A stretch of DNA of 64,000 nucleotides from Suillus spraguei (taxonomy: Eukaryota > Basidiomycota > Agaricomycetes > Boletales > Suillaceae): contig JABCPU010000308.1 in assembly GCA_016800925.1 (NCBI GenBank), positions 1 to 64,000 on the forward strand. The letters are read 5' to 3'. The translations under genes were made by a program, and so were the position numbers. Position 1 is the stretch's first letter; each line of letters opens with the position of its first letter. Positions 11,199 to 23,790 of this stretch are shown here, piece after piece. Below the pieces are notes generated by a model. The model saw nothing but the letters and a program-made list of their open reading frames with translations. It did no database searches and was not told the DNA's origin.

Positions 11199-13423
11199 TT
11201 AATCAACTTTCACAAATTTCTTATTTGTTTCATCGTCTTTCTCAGACTCGTCCAGCCACACCTTCACATCCTCGTTGTTGATAATCCCATTCTTGCTGAA
11301 ATCTTCGAGTGTCAGACTCCCGGCAGCGGATGCCATAATGAGATGAAGGGTGTTCGATGGATCGAATGTGGTCCTATAGCCCCTGTTCCGTAAAATACTA
11401 TACAAAGCACAAGCGAATGTGAGGATGGTGAGAGCGGTGCTGGGAATGACAGCGGGATGGTATTATTGGGAAAGCTATTCACAACCATAAACCCGGAGCG
11501 AAGGAACTGCCAAGCGATGCTAGGTCAATCTCGATTGGACCCAAAGGATCAGAACCCTCACTGTGGCAGAGAACTCAACAACCCCACGCCAATATTCCTC
11601 CTAAGAAAGGTGTAACTTAAGGTGGACAAAGACGTTGCAGCATGGAACTCACCAGTTCTTTGTAAACTGTCTGATTTCCAAGATTATCGCCTATAGTTGT
11701 GATAGTAGTTGAAGAATAGATGGAGAATAGAGTATCTCCGATCGTGCTGCTCACAAGCCCCTGTGAGCTGATCGACTGAAAATTGGCAACGCCAGCCACG
11801 AATGACAGTAGCTGAACATTCTCTGACTGGAAAGGAGTAGATGAAATGATCTCCGAAGAAATGAGGTCATTGGAATAATCAGCGCGGACTGTAGTCAACA
11901 GTGGGGTCACTTCGCACACGCTTGGGCCAAGGAAACTATACTTGTCAAATCCTTGTGAAAGAATTGCTATAGGAACAGAATCGGTCAAGAACTACAAACG
12001 CATATTTGTAATGGCTTACTGAAGTTTGTAGCAATTTAACTCAGATTCATAGGTCCTGGGCACACAATGGAAGGAAGGAAACCACTCGACGGGTTCGCAT
12101 TTCCACTTGCATCCACCATTGTCACATAGTTCTGTGTTATGGGCGTATCTAGGAGCTGACAGTAAATTCGAGGCAAGATATATGCGGTCAGAATTCACTG
12201 GCACCGCAGTTTCCAACTATATTCCACAGTCGAAGACCAGCAAGGGAGTTGTTCAAAGCAGCCGCTGCGTTGGCATAGACGACTTCAGAGTTGTTCGTGT
12301 TCAAAGTATACTGCGTGTCACTCGAGCCAATGGCTTGGCAGTTGATAGTGGCTGTTAACCCTTGCTGCAACATAGAATAGTTCCTGCTGAAACCCTGAGG
12401 AAGAGGCAAGCTAGTACGGTTTCCTGGCACCGGTCTTGTGTTGACGGTGACGTTTCCACCAGAAAATCCGAGACGAGTACCATTAGGACCCGGAGTTGCA
12501 TGTGAACCGGAATATTCGTTGATGGTGGGCACGATCCCCTCTACAACACGTCATCACAAAACAGTTTGAATGACCTGATAATCTGGACCTACGAGTAGAT
12601 ATATTATATTTTACGCCATTGAAATTAAATGTTCCAGGAAGACCATAAGTCTGCCCTGCCGCAGATATTCCACTTAGCATTCCACCGATATCGAGAACCT
12701 CGAAAGCATCGTCCCGGACTTGGGTTGTTCATTTTAGAAGAAACAGACGAAGCATTTAGAGTTAGAGATACGCACTGTCAGCGTAACCTTGATTTTTATA
12801 CTCGTTGAAGAGCATGGACGAAAAGGCGGTTCCAGTAATGTCAAGTTCGTATCCTTGCATATTAATTGGTAGCGAGAAGTAGACTGGTGTCAGGAGAGTT
12901 GTCCATCTATATCGGCACTTAAATTAGACAACACTGCGACAGTATGAGGCTCTCAGTAACAAGTTACCCAGCTGTCAAGAGTCTCAGCACACCAAAGACG
13001 AATAGCGTCAGGGTGGTCAATCGGAAGTACTCAGGTCTCAAAATGGTCGTGCCCTTCGTCAAAGCAACGCCGGCGCTTAGCTGAACGAGAGAGATGGGCC
13101 GTGATATCCGATGCCTCAATGCCTCTTTCATTGAAATCGTAAAAAGGCTAGGGGAATGTCCGTCTCTATGTGAGTGGTATGCTAGAGAGAGTAAAAGGGT
13201 ATACAGACGTAGCGGTAGTCACCGAGAGCACAGTTGCTATTGATGTGATTGCCATTGTCAACTCTTGGGGGTGGTTCTTCCATAAGTTGCTAACTTGGTC
13301 GGACGGAGAGAGATAACCATGATAGAGAACTGAGCCAAGAAATCCGTACCCAAATCCCAGGATCATAACCTGGCTACTGATGACAGCGATGTGGCGTAGA
13401 AAGTGCGCAGACACACGAAACAT
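11199..13423 (-). pseudogene. Transmembrane protein, copy B (broken)
   Basis: Start MFRVSAHFLRHIAVISS at 13423, end KKFVKVD at 11199; same order of segments as copy A (two N-terminal hydrophobic helices, NGVKYNISTRR, NGTRLGFSGGNVTVNT, SSTIGDTLFSIYSSTT). Breaks relative to A: a frame change near 12,540-12,600 (the stretch equivalent to LYLEGIVPTI), an in-frame TAA at 12036-12038 where A and C have CAA, and loss of about 100 bases near 11,450 that removes most of the C-terminal membrane helix. These make it a pseudogene unless the assembly is wrong. Confidence 0.7.
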
Positions 13424-14272
13424 CGTAGGCAGGGTGGGTAGTGCAGAATCGATCCTGGTAGTCAGATACAAATATAATTTATTTTGCTGAGTACTAACCT
13501 TCAAAATTTCTGGCGCCTCGACTGTATCACGTTCGTAGCTCCATGGTAGCGGGATCTCGTAACTAGAAACGAGGCTAAACTTCGTCAGCAGGGACCTTGT
13601 ACAGCCTAGTGTGAAATAGTAAAAGGCATTATTCTGTCCTGGATTCATATAAACAAAGTGACATAGTAGAATTCTTGAGACGAAGAGGGGTTGGCCGATG
13701 GCGGTGATGTGACTTCTCGTAAACCAACATTACATAAAAATATCGTGGAACTCGGGTTACAAATAACGAAAATAGTAAATCAACGTTGCTCACATATCGG
13801 GCTAGCATCATATCGTATAGAGCATGGCACACTACTGGTAACTAAGTATACCATTAAACCTTGATTGTCGAAGTCATTAGATGTTGAACAAACATGGGGC
13901 TTAGGCATACATAGTATATACACGACGAAGGAACTACTCGGCATCATTTACCAGTGGCAACAAACCGAGGGTGTTTACTACTAGGTGGCTAACCGTTGTA
14001 CAAACCTAATTCGACTATTCCAGACTCAAACTCGACGTGGACAAAATTCGAGCCTAGTCTGGGACTCCGGGAGCAGTGCAGGACCATATCAACCGGCTTG
14101 AAGCACAAACATTCCGTTCAGTACTTTTGAGTGTCATATTTCGATAACAGGAAGTCGTCAAGGCCGGAAACATGTCAAGTGTACTATGTAGCGTAAACAG
14201 GAGAAATGGGTATACGAGTAAGAAAAGACAACTGCCATAACGCGATGGTACCCAAAATCATACGGGCATCAT
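13424..14272 (+). other. Spacer between copies B and C
   Basis: Holds the conserved 5' leader intron of B (GTTAGTACTC near 13,500) and, around 13,970-14,250, the flank also seen near 5365-5790 and 10,930-11,160. No separate gene seen. Confidence 0.5.
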
Positions 14273-16584
14273 TTAAACATCTTTCACAAACTTCTTCATT
14301 TCACCGTTGTCCTTGGACTCCACTAACCGTACCTCCACACCCTCGTTGGCAACAATCCCTTCATGGCTGAAACCTCTCAGATCCAGATCCCCGGTAGCGG
14401 ATGCCATAATGACATGAAGGGTGTTTGACGCATCGAATGTGGTCCTATAACCCTGTGCTTGAAGATACTGTACAGAGCGCAGGCAAATGTAAGGATGGTA
14501 ATGATAGTGCTGGGAATGATAGCGAGAAGATATGTCGCCGACCGCCAGCTTGAAGTCCAACCTATCGTCGATATGTATACTGTCCCATTGACTGTGGACT
14601 GGAGGTTGGCTGGGATACCACTGGAGTAGCTACCCTCGGCCATGAACCCGGAGCGAAGGAACTGCCAACATCAATTTTAGATTGGACCTAAGGGATCAGA
14701 AAACTCACTGTCGCAGAAAACTCAACAACGCCACGCCAATACTCCTCCTAAGAAAGACATAACTTAATATGGACAAAGATCTTGCAATATGAAACTCACC
14801 AGCTCATTGTAAACCTGTGTCTGATTTCCAAGATTATCGTTTATAGATGTGGTAGTTGTTGAAGAATAGATGGAGTACAGAGTATCTCCGATCGTGCTGC
14901 TCATAAGCCCTTGTGAGCTGATTGACTGAAACTTGGCAACTCCAGCGATGAATGACAGTAGCAGAATATTCTCTGGTCCAAAAGGGGTGGGTGAAATATA
15001 CTCGGAAGAAATGAGATCATTTGAATAATTAGCGCGGACGGTGGTAAACCACGGGGTCACTTCGCACACACTTGCGTTAAGGAAGCGATACTTGTTAAAT
15101 CCTTGGGAAAGAATCACTATAGGAACAGAATTGGTCAACAACTACAAATACATATTTCAGTGGCTCACTGAAGCTTGTGTAAGTTTGACTCAGATTCGTA
15201 GAAGTTTGAGTCATAGCGGTAGGCCCTGGGCACACAACGGAAGGAAGAAAGCCACTCGACGAGGCCATATCTCCACTTGCATTCAGCATAGTCACATATT
15301 CCTGCTTTACGGACGTATCTAAGAGCTGATAGTAAGTTTGAGGCAGGATATACGCGGTCGGAACTCACTAGCACCGCAATTTCCAACTATACTCCACAGG
15401 TCAAGACCAGCAATGGAGTCGTTATCAGCCGCTACGTTGGAATAGACAATTGTAGAGTTCATGTTCAAAGCATACTGCGTGTTATTCGAGATGGGCCAGC
15501 AGCTGACATTGGCCGTTAGGCCCTGCTGTAACATGGAATAGTTCCTGCTGAAGCCCTGAGGAAGAGGCAAGCTGGTACGGTTCCCTGGCATCGGTCTTGT
15601 GTTGACTGTGACGTTTCCACCAGAAAATCCGAGACGAGTACCGTTAGGACCCGGAATTGCATGTGAACCGGAATATTCCTCGATAGTGGGCACAATCCCC
15701 TCTAGGTACACAACACGTCATTGCAAAACAGCGACCTGAGAATCGGAACCTACGAGTAGATATATTATATTTTACGCCATTGAAATTAAATGTTCCAGGA
15801 AGACCATAAGTTTGCCCTGCCGCAGCAATTCCACTTAGCATTCCGCCGATGTCGAGGACCTCGAAAGCATCGTCCCGGACTTGTGTTGTTCATTTTATAA
15901 GAAACGGATAAGCACAGAGAACGTAAAGACACGCACTGTCAGCGAAACCTTGATTTTCATATTCTTGCAAGAGCTCGGCGGCAAACGCGGTTCCAGTAAT
16001 GTCCAGTTCGTATCCTTGCATGTTAATTGGCAGTGAGAAGGGGGTTGGTGTCAGGAGAGTTGTCCACCTATATCCGCACTTAAATTAGACAACACTGCAA
16101 TAAGAAGATGCTCTGAGTAGCGAGTTACCCAGCTGTCAAGAGTCTCAGCACACCAAAGACAAACAGCGTCAGGGTGGTCAGTTGGATGTACTCAGGTCTC
16201 AAAATGGCCGTGCCCTTCGACAAGGCGACACCGGCGCTTAGTTGAACGAGAGAGATGGGTCGCGACATCCGGTGTCTCAATGCTTCCTTCACTGAAATCG
16301 TAAAAAGACTAGGGGAATGTTCATCTCTATGTGAGTGGTATGCTATGGAGAGCAAAAGGGTATACAGACGTAGATGTAGTCACTGAAAGCACAGTTGCTA
16401 TCAATGTGACTACCATTGTCAACTCTTCGGGGTGATTCTTCCATAATATGCTGACTCGTTCAGATGGATAGATGGAACCATAATACAGAATTGCGCCAAG
16501 AAACCCGTAGGCAAATGCCAGGATAATAACCTGGATACTGATGATAGTGGTGTGGCGTAGAAAGTGCGCGAACGAACGAGACAT
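14273..16584 (-). pseudogene. Transmembrane protein, copy C (probably broken)
   Basis: Start MSRSFAHFLRHTTIISIQ at 16584; exon 1 16584-16370, intron 16369-16309, exon 2 16308-16129 (FTISVKEALRHRMSRP, LVQLSAGVALSKG, LTLFVFGVLRLLTAG), intron 16128-16068, exon 3 from 16067 (WTTLLTPTPFSLPINMQGYE). The ectodomain follows with YLEGIVPTIEEYSGSHA and GNVTVNTRP, then the C-terminal helix YLLAIIPSTIITILTFACAL and end KKFVKDV. Around 15,710-15,745 a 7-base loss and a 2-base gain relative to copy A shift the frame. Otherwise colinear with A. Stop at 14273-14275. Confidence 0.7.
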
Positions 16585-18402
16585 CGTAGAAGCAGAGTGG
16601 GTTGTGCGGACTCGATCCTGGTACTCTGATATAAATATGATCTATTTGACGGAGTACTAACCTTCAAAGTTTCTCAGAGGTCCCTTGCATCGCGAGATGA
16701 AGTTCGTTTGTAGAAACATTGTAGCGGCATCTCGTAACAACTACATATGTGATGGGTGCGCGAGACACGATGATAAACCTCGTGACTCAGAACGATCGAT
16801 TAGTTACTCGGTTCCTTCGAGCTTCTTCGAACCCTGCAGAAAACCGGCATTAATGATTCACATTGCACAACAAAAAGACCCTAAACTCTGCTCGCCTGTC
16901 GAACACAAATCTCATTCAATATTGGGCTCTATCACAGAAGAACTTCGTTGTGCCATAACCTGGCAGGTTTTGAAGTTTTGGTGATCCCTGGCTTCGATTG
17001 TTTGTTTCAATAATAAATATTGCCATGAAAATTTCACGAAAATTGTACTTGCAGATTGGCGACAGCCTCACTAACCACTGACAACTATTAGACGTTGTAC
17101 TTTCAAGTGGATGGTCTTGTGCAGCGCTGCATGTGCTCATGCTATCAATAACTATATAAAGAACACCACAAGACTCACCACACAGGAATACATTGATGAT
17201 AGATGAAACAACAGTCGCTTCTAACACAACCATGCCAGCCCAGTGCTCGGCGCTCATGATGCGGTAAACTTGAACTTTCATCAATGCATCATGTTCGGAT
17301 AGCACATGGAAGAGCGCAAACCTCTCGTGTATAACCCCAAACAATAAATTGGATTACACGCGTAAAATTGAACACGCTTACTACTATGTAAGTAACTGAG
17401 TGGCAATCGATGAAAACGTGCAAATAATAATAATGATAACGCCTAGCTACAAACTCGTGTATCCGGTCATCCTGACTAGTACTCTTAGAGTAAAAGGGCA
17501 AGTGTGGCATGGTATTTCTATATCAAATGACCTAGGCGCGCGCTTACTACATAGTAAAAATTCCCCCAAGTCACAGTTCGTGACTTGTGGCAGGCATTAT
17601 ACACACAAGTTTAAATTTGCAACACCTGCCAATAGCCGCCTTGAACTTTAACTTTCCGGGACTTAGCATGTACGCGCCAATTGCCAGTGTTGCCGATTAA
17701 CCGGGGCTAGGTTTGTCGTATCTCAGATCATAGGTTACGAATTCAAAGGCGGCGCTCACATGCTACTGATTAACGCGCAAAACAGGTGGTAAACAGCCTC
17801 TTCGATTCTGCAAGGAAGTCTGATTAGTTCGTTGCTTCTGAATTCTAGTGCCCCACACAGCTGGAACCATTTCGCTTGCTCGCTTCTCATGTTTATTGGC
17901 CAGAAAATGACACACACCTGGACACCATCAAACCTCTGAATGAATTTATTTCGGGTGCCGGGCAGAACACTGAGTGGTCGTGACCAAGTACCTCTGAAGT
18001 TTCCAGTCGCTGGGAACAGACATGCCAGTAGTCGCGTGTGAGGTGCTCATGTCCCTTCTACTGATGTTATCTACGATGAACTTCCGCGTATTAATACTTG
18101 TTGCTGAGTTCTAAGATCAATCCTATCGCAGGTGATTAATGGTTCTTGGACCTATTGTATCAACTTACTGCATATATCGACTTCAAAAATGACTAGTAGT
18201 TTGACTCACTGAAATAATAATACTGGTACATATGCGTTGATATACCTCACGAATGACAAGGATCCAAGAAAACCAAATATCATGCTAGCTTACATTACTA
18301 CTCTGGTGCTGAACATCCTAAATTACTCGTTTGAACATGTGTTTAGGGAGGAACACGTGCATCTCATAAATAGCGTCTGCTCTGAGTATATCATCGGTAT
18401 TT
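16585..18402 (+). other. Duplicated upstream block of copy C; no intact gene
   Basis: 17,630-18,050 resembles 4,740-5,122, including a minus-strand C-terminus (GMSVPSDWKL, VTTTQC) with a stop at 17946-17948. A minus-strand frame at 16,916-17,344 (with MVVLEATVVSSIINVFLC) has one hydrophobic stretch but no recognised family. The remainder is uninterpreted. Confidence 0.4.
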
Positions 18403-19200
18403 TCAGAGTCTACTTTTGAGCTTTGTCTTCTGCTGAGCCGCAGCTTGTCCGCGTTGTAACATGGGTCGGATATAGGGCTACGTCGACTGAGTAAATGATA
18501 AGCAAATGACGAACAAAGGCTTACAACATAAGCAGGAGTAACTTTATCCTTGTTCATCGGCTCCATTTGCACTCGTTGCCAGAGTGCCTCGTAAACACGG
18601 CCATCGAAGACTCCCAGTGCGCTATCGAACACAGTCAATACGTCAACCATACAAATACCGTTGGCAAGTACCTGTCTAGGGACCAATCCGAGAAGCCAAA
18701 GCATCAGTTAGACCAATGGCATTGGGCAACATTTCAATGCAAAGGGCTTTGATAGCTATGTGGAGATCCTGCGTAGGATCGCCAGCGCCCGTATGGCGAA
18801 TCAAGCCAACTGAAACAAGATCCACAAGAGCGCTCTCAGCACTCGTCAGCAAGTACTGTTAAAACGATGCAATCAGAACGTTTGCAGCGACGGAGGTAGG
18901 AACTAACCAGCCTGTAAAGGCAGCCCACAACCTTCGCGTCCTCCGAAGGTAAAATGGCGAGATTGTTGATCATCTCACTGACCTGCGCAGCGACAAAAGC
19001 CTCTGTTACGGCTTTGGCTAAGCGTTGATTGATGCTCGCGTCGACGTCTGCACTCGCTGGCGTTTGCGTGAAGTTCTTTACCATTAGAGCAGCACGCCAC
19101 TCTAGAAGAAGGACAACGCTGCGAACATCCTGCCAAGTCGATGCGGTGACTTGTGGAGGGGCCTCGCTGGTTGTGGACAAGAGACGCAGATAAGCCGATG
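18403..19200 (-). pseudogene. Acyl-CoA oxidase, C-terminal part, cut by a retrotransposon
   Basis: Minus-strand exons read SAYLRLLSTTSEAPPQVTAS, LLEWRAALMV, AVTEAFVAAQVSEMI, then LTSAESALVDLVSVGLIRHT, then GVFDGRVYEALWQRVQMEP and NKDKVTPAY, then PMLQRGQAAAQQKTKL ending KSRL. This is the C-terminal alpha-helical domain of peroxisomal acyl-CoA oxidases (flavoenzymes of the first step of peroxisomal beta-oxidation). The terminal SRL is a PTS1-type peroxisomal signal; stop at 18403-18405. Several introns interrupt it. A one-base loss near 18,707 shifts the frame within what would be DAFGFSDW. The reading ends at about 19,200 where retrotransposon E1 begins; the FAD and catalytic domains are not in the window. 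Confidence 0.75.
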
Positions 19201-19206
19201 GGAGTC

Positions 19207-22200
19207 AGCATGAGAATCATCGAAGAAGTATCCATGGATACACCTCTTACACATGATGGAACTTCTCGACTCGAACAGCTCTCCAACTACTCCGCAATTC
19301 CCCTCCCTCCTCCAAAGTACAGTAACAAGGCTCAGGAATTCGCCACGGATGAGAAGGAAAAGAAAAAGAAATCCTTTGAAGAACTGGTCCCGGACTATTT
19401 GCACGATTTTGCAGACGTCTTTGCTAGAGACGGACTGAACAAACTACCCCCCGAACGCCCTGGTATCGATCATCGGATTGACACTAAACCCGGTTTCATC
19501 CCTCGTACATCTAAGGTTTACCCGCTATCGGAAAAAGAATGTGCTGCCATCAAAACGTTTATTGATGAAAATGTTGCAAAGGTTTCATCTCAGAATCGAA
19601 GTCACCTCAAGCCAGTGGCTTCTTCTTTGTGGGAAAGAAGAGTGGAGAATTGCGTCCCTGTCAAGATTATCGCTACATCAATGATTGGACAGTCAAGAAT
19701 GCTTACCCGCTCCCACTCCCTATCTCCCTTGTCGCATGTCTTCATAATGCACAGTTCTTCATGAAAATGGATATTCGGTCTGGTTATAACAATATTCGCA
19801 TCCATCCCGATGATTGCTGGAAAGCTGCTTTTACTACGGAATTCGGCCTTTTTGAAGCGAACGTTATGTTCTTTGGCCTTTGCAATTCCCCAGCTACTTT
19901 CCAAGCATATATGAATCGTACCTTCCAACAGGAAATCAACGAAGGATGGATGGTTATCTACATGGACGATATCCTGATTTTCTCTACAACTATGGAAGAA
20001 CATCACGAACGGACAAGACGGGTTTTGATGAAGATATGAAAAGAACATCTGTTCTTGAAACCGGAGAAATGCACCTTTGATGCAGAAGAAGTGGAATACC
20101 TCGGAATGATAATTCGTCCTGGACAAGTTGCTATGGATACCGCTAAGACCAAGGGAATCTCCGAATGGCCAGTCCCAAAATCTGTAAAAGATGTTCGGTC
20201 ATTCTTCGGTTTTTGCAACTTCTACCGCACGTTCATTTCTCACTATTCTGACATCGCCCGACCTCTTATCGATTTAACAAAAAAGGATAAGGCTTTCAAT
20301 TGGTCAACTGAATGCATGGATACCTTCGAAGAACTAAAAAGACACTTCACATCCCAACCGGTACTCCGTAACCCTGATCCTTCCCGACAATTTGCCATTG
20401 CTACCGACACTTTGCTCATAGCAACTGGCGGAGTTCTCCTGCAGACTGATGAGAATGGTGTTTATCACCCCTGTGCATATCTTTCACAGTCTTTGAACCC
20501 CGCAGAATGCAACTACCAGATCTTCGATTGGGAACTCCTTGCCGTAATCTGGGCATTGAATGAATGGCATCATTATCTTGAAGGAAACCCACACCCCATC
20601 CTAGTATTCACTGACCACAAGAATCTTCTGTACTTTAGAAGTGCACAGAAGCTTACCCGTCGCCAAGCACGTTGGCAATTAATTCTGTCTATTTACGACA
20701 TTGAACTGCATCACGTTGCAGGTACTAAGTTGGCAGTACCTGATGCACTATCTTGCCGACCCGACTACGACTCTGGCAAAGACGATAACGAGGACCAGAC
20801 CCTCCTCCCTGACGCTCTATTCGTTCGTCTAATTGACACCGATCTGAAGGATGTCTTGTCATCCTCTGACCCCCTCGACGACCCTGTCTTTAAAACAGCA
20901 TCCGACGCCCTTGACGGCGTGTGCCTTCCTCCTATGAAATCGGCACTCTCTGACTAGAAGATTGAGGAGAACGTCCTCTACTTTAAGAATCGCACCTATA
21001 TTCCACCGGCACATCGTTCCGATATCCTGAAACGATATCATGATCATCCTACCGCAGGACACCCCGGTAGATTCAAAACTGAAGAACTCATCAAACGGGA
21101 AGCCTGGTGGCCTGCTATGGGCTCTTATATTCGGATATACGTTGAGGGTTGCGCCCTTTGTCAGCAAATGAAGGCCGATACTCACCCTGTTCGGCCTCCC
21201 CTTACCCCGATTCCCTCCTCCGCGACTCGCCCCTTTTCCCAGCTCTCCATTGATCTTATCACTGACCTCCTGGTGTCTGGAGGCTTTGACAGTATCATGG
21301 TCGTGATAGACCATGGCCTTACAAAGGGGGTAATTATTATCCCTTGTTTGAAAACCATTACTTCCGAAGGCATTGCTAAACTATTTTTGAAACACGTCTA
21401 CCGACGATTTGGACTCCATGACAAAGTTATCTCGGATCGAGGTCCGCAATTCCTATCTCGCTTCTCTAAGGAACTTGCCCGACTTCTCGACTACGTCATC
21501 GCTCCATCCACAGCTTATCACCCACAGACTGATGGTCAAACTGAAAGGCTAAATCAAGAACTAGAAACATACCTACGCATCTATTGTCACAACAACCCTG
21601 AAGATTGGGTAGAACACCTACCAATCGCTGAATTTGTCCACAATCACCGAAAACATGATGCAAGGAACGCATCACCCTTCTATCTCATGATGGGATACAA
21701 ACCATGCGCCATCCCTCACCTTATCCCTGATTCATCCATCCCCGCAGCAGAAGATAAGAGAAGAAGCAATCGCCTGTCACAATATTGCAATGCAAACAAT
21801 GGCTGAACGATCCTGAGGATATAAGTACATTCCATGGAAGATCGGAGATAAGGTTTGGCTATCTGCCGCTAATCTTAGACTCAAACTCCCATCAAGGAAA
21901 CTCGCGCCAAAATGATACGGACCCTTCCCAATCATCGATGTTTTATCACCCATCACGTTCACGCTCAAACTCCCTCCGCAGTGGAAGATCCATCCTACAT
22001 TCCACGCTTCCGTTCTATCATCCTATAGCGAAACAGACGTACACGGTCCGAACTTCCCCGAACCACCACCTGACATCATCGAAGAAGAAGAAGAATATGA
22101 AATAGAGGCAATTCTTTCTCACAAAGGAACCGGCACTCGCCGACGCTATCTCGTTTCTTGGAAAGGATATTCATCAGGAGATAACAAATGGCTTCCAGAA

Positions 22201-22260
22201 AAGAACTTGAAGAACTCCGCTTGAATCTTGAATGCATATAAGAAGCAACACGCCCTCTGA
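19207..22260 (+). pseudogene. E1 pol (RT, RNase H, integrase, chromodomain)
   Basis: Motifs: [20 protein letters not shown] and [13 protein letters not shown] (reverse transcriptase with YMDD), IFDWELLAVIWALNEW and FTDHKNLLYFRS (RNase H), HPTAGHPGRF with CALCQ (integrase zinc finger), DLITDL, VISDRGPQFLSRF and HPQTDGQTERLNQELE (integrase D, D, E), [10 protein letters not shown] (chromodomain). Defects: a one-base loss near 19,583; CGA-to-TGA stops at 20036-20038, 21814-21816, 21913-21915 and 22222-22224; a TGG-to-TAG at 20955-20957; and a 23-base deletion near 21,756 between two GCAGAAGAT words. Confidence 0.85.
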
Positions 22261-22314
22261 TTATCCTTTAGTCAATCAACTTGCACTAGCACTTGATCAA
22301 CTATCACCATTGAA

Positions 22315-23757
22315 ATGTCTTTCCCCACTGCCTACATCACCCCCGTCACCATTGCCAACAATGACTCCGACTCTGATGCTGAACACTATGGATCCCTTAC
22401 CAACGAAATCAACAACACTTCCTACATTGAAGCCGCCCTTGAAATTGAACGAATCCTCACAGAAAGAGGTGCCTTCCCGGCCCTCCTCCTCGTCAACATT
22501 ATCCGTACTGCCGCCCTCATCAAAGCTACAGTCAATGAAACCACAGACGCTACATATCGTCAACGCTTCTTACATCTTCAAAAACGCATTCGTTCTTATG
22601 CTATGTTGTTGCTTCCCGGTTCTTTTAAAAATGATGTTGAAGAAGCTATTCACATCGTGGCCGAACGTCGAGCAGGCATTGCTCGACCTCCCTCTCCGCA
22701 GGAAGATGCGCCACTTCCTATTCCAGCACCCCCTGCTTCGTGCATGTATTCTAGTGTTGATGCCCTTGCTGGCTTATGCACTGCTGTCCAAGAGATCGGG
22801 CAGCTCACCAATGCAGTCGTTGAAACCATCCAGCAATCAGTCACTGAAACCAGAGCAGCCAGAAACTTAGTCGAAGAAGCCATCACTGATTTGCAACAAA
22901 CACAAGCCGACCTCGCTTCTCCCCGAACCCCATCCCCCATCAAACAACTGACTTCATCGTCTCTCGTCGTAGTCTCTCATGACCATCCCGCATGGTTATA
23001 CGAGCCCTGTACAAAGGAACAGTGTGAAGCTGCAAAAAGATTAGGAATTCCCATAGCCGAATTAATAGCACTAGGTCCTCGTCTCCATGACCTTCACATT
23101 CATCCCCCCATGTCTATCCCGTCATCGTTTGGTCCAATGGATCCTGTCTCACCAGTCTTAGTAAAAGACTTAGGCATCACTTCCCCCTCTTCCTCTAATG
23201 AACTCCTTACGAATGCTGAACGTGGAACCACTCCCGATCTCCCCGCATCTGCGTATACCCTGACCACCAAGCAGCAGGCACAGCTTCGACGCGACAACGC
23301 CTTTGCCTTAAAACGCATGACACGAAAGAAAGGGAAGAAGCGTGCTAGATCCACCAGCCCTACACCCGTTATCTCACCATCACCATTGCGCATGTCCAAC
23401 ACTGATGAAAACATGAAATGCCGAGTCTGTGGCATCATCGGACATCGACAAAAGAATTGTCTTGACTATCAGTGTCAAATCTGTCTGCGACACGGTCCCA
23501 CCCATCTGTCCATTTATTGCCCTCAGCATCGTGGGGAACCCCCGTTCATGCTTACCTGGAAAGATGATGGATTTTATGATGCACTACGTAGGTGGGAACA
23601 GTATCTTATTAACCGTCGACGATGAAAAGAAGGTTGACGAGCGAGAACTATAGCAGAGGAGGAGGCGGCTTATATGTTAGGAGGAAGTGCTGCTGATGAA
23701 GATGTCGCTAACTATGACGACTATGATCCCATCTATGATGACAACAGAGATGTTTGA
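22315..23757 (+). CDS. E1 additional ORF: two-zinc-knuckle protein downstream of integrase
   Basis: Starts MSFPTAYITPVTIANNDSDS 54 bases after the pol stop and reads to 23625, then through two TGA codons (23623-23625, 23635-23637; probably former CGA) to a final stop at 23755-23757, i.e. about 480 codons. Order: N-terminal region; helical EIERILTERGAFPALL and HLQKRIRSYAMLLLPGSFKN; helical TAVQEIGQLTNAVVE; Pro/Ser linker; HDHPAWLYEPC; basic RKKGKKRARSTSP; zinc knuckles CRVCGIIGHRQKNC (CX2CX4HX4C) and CQICLRHGPTHLSIYC (CX2CX6HX4C); WKDDGFYDALRRWEQ; acidic tail. Conserved in all four family members here, in sense orientation between integrase and 3' LTR. Fungal gypsy elements usually end after pol. 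Likely an RNA/DNA-binding accessory; role unknown. Confidence 0.75.
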
Positions 23758-23790
23758 AAGTCGGTGACTTTCAATTAAATAAGGGGGTAA

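Noticed and set aside
16916..17344. 142-codon minus frame with a hydrophobic stretch, possibly another DUF6533-like gene
   Set aside because: None of the YDW/LTFG signature is present and flanking exons could not be found.
22232..22870. 212-codon plus frame overlapping the E1 additional ORF
   Set aside because: Shifted frame of the zinc-knuckle ORF; Pro/Ser/Leu-rich low-complexity shadow that recurs in E3 and E4 only because the underlying DNA is shared.
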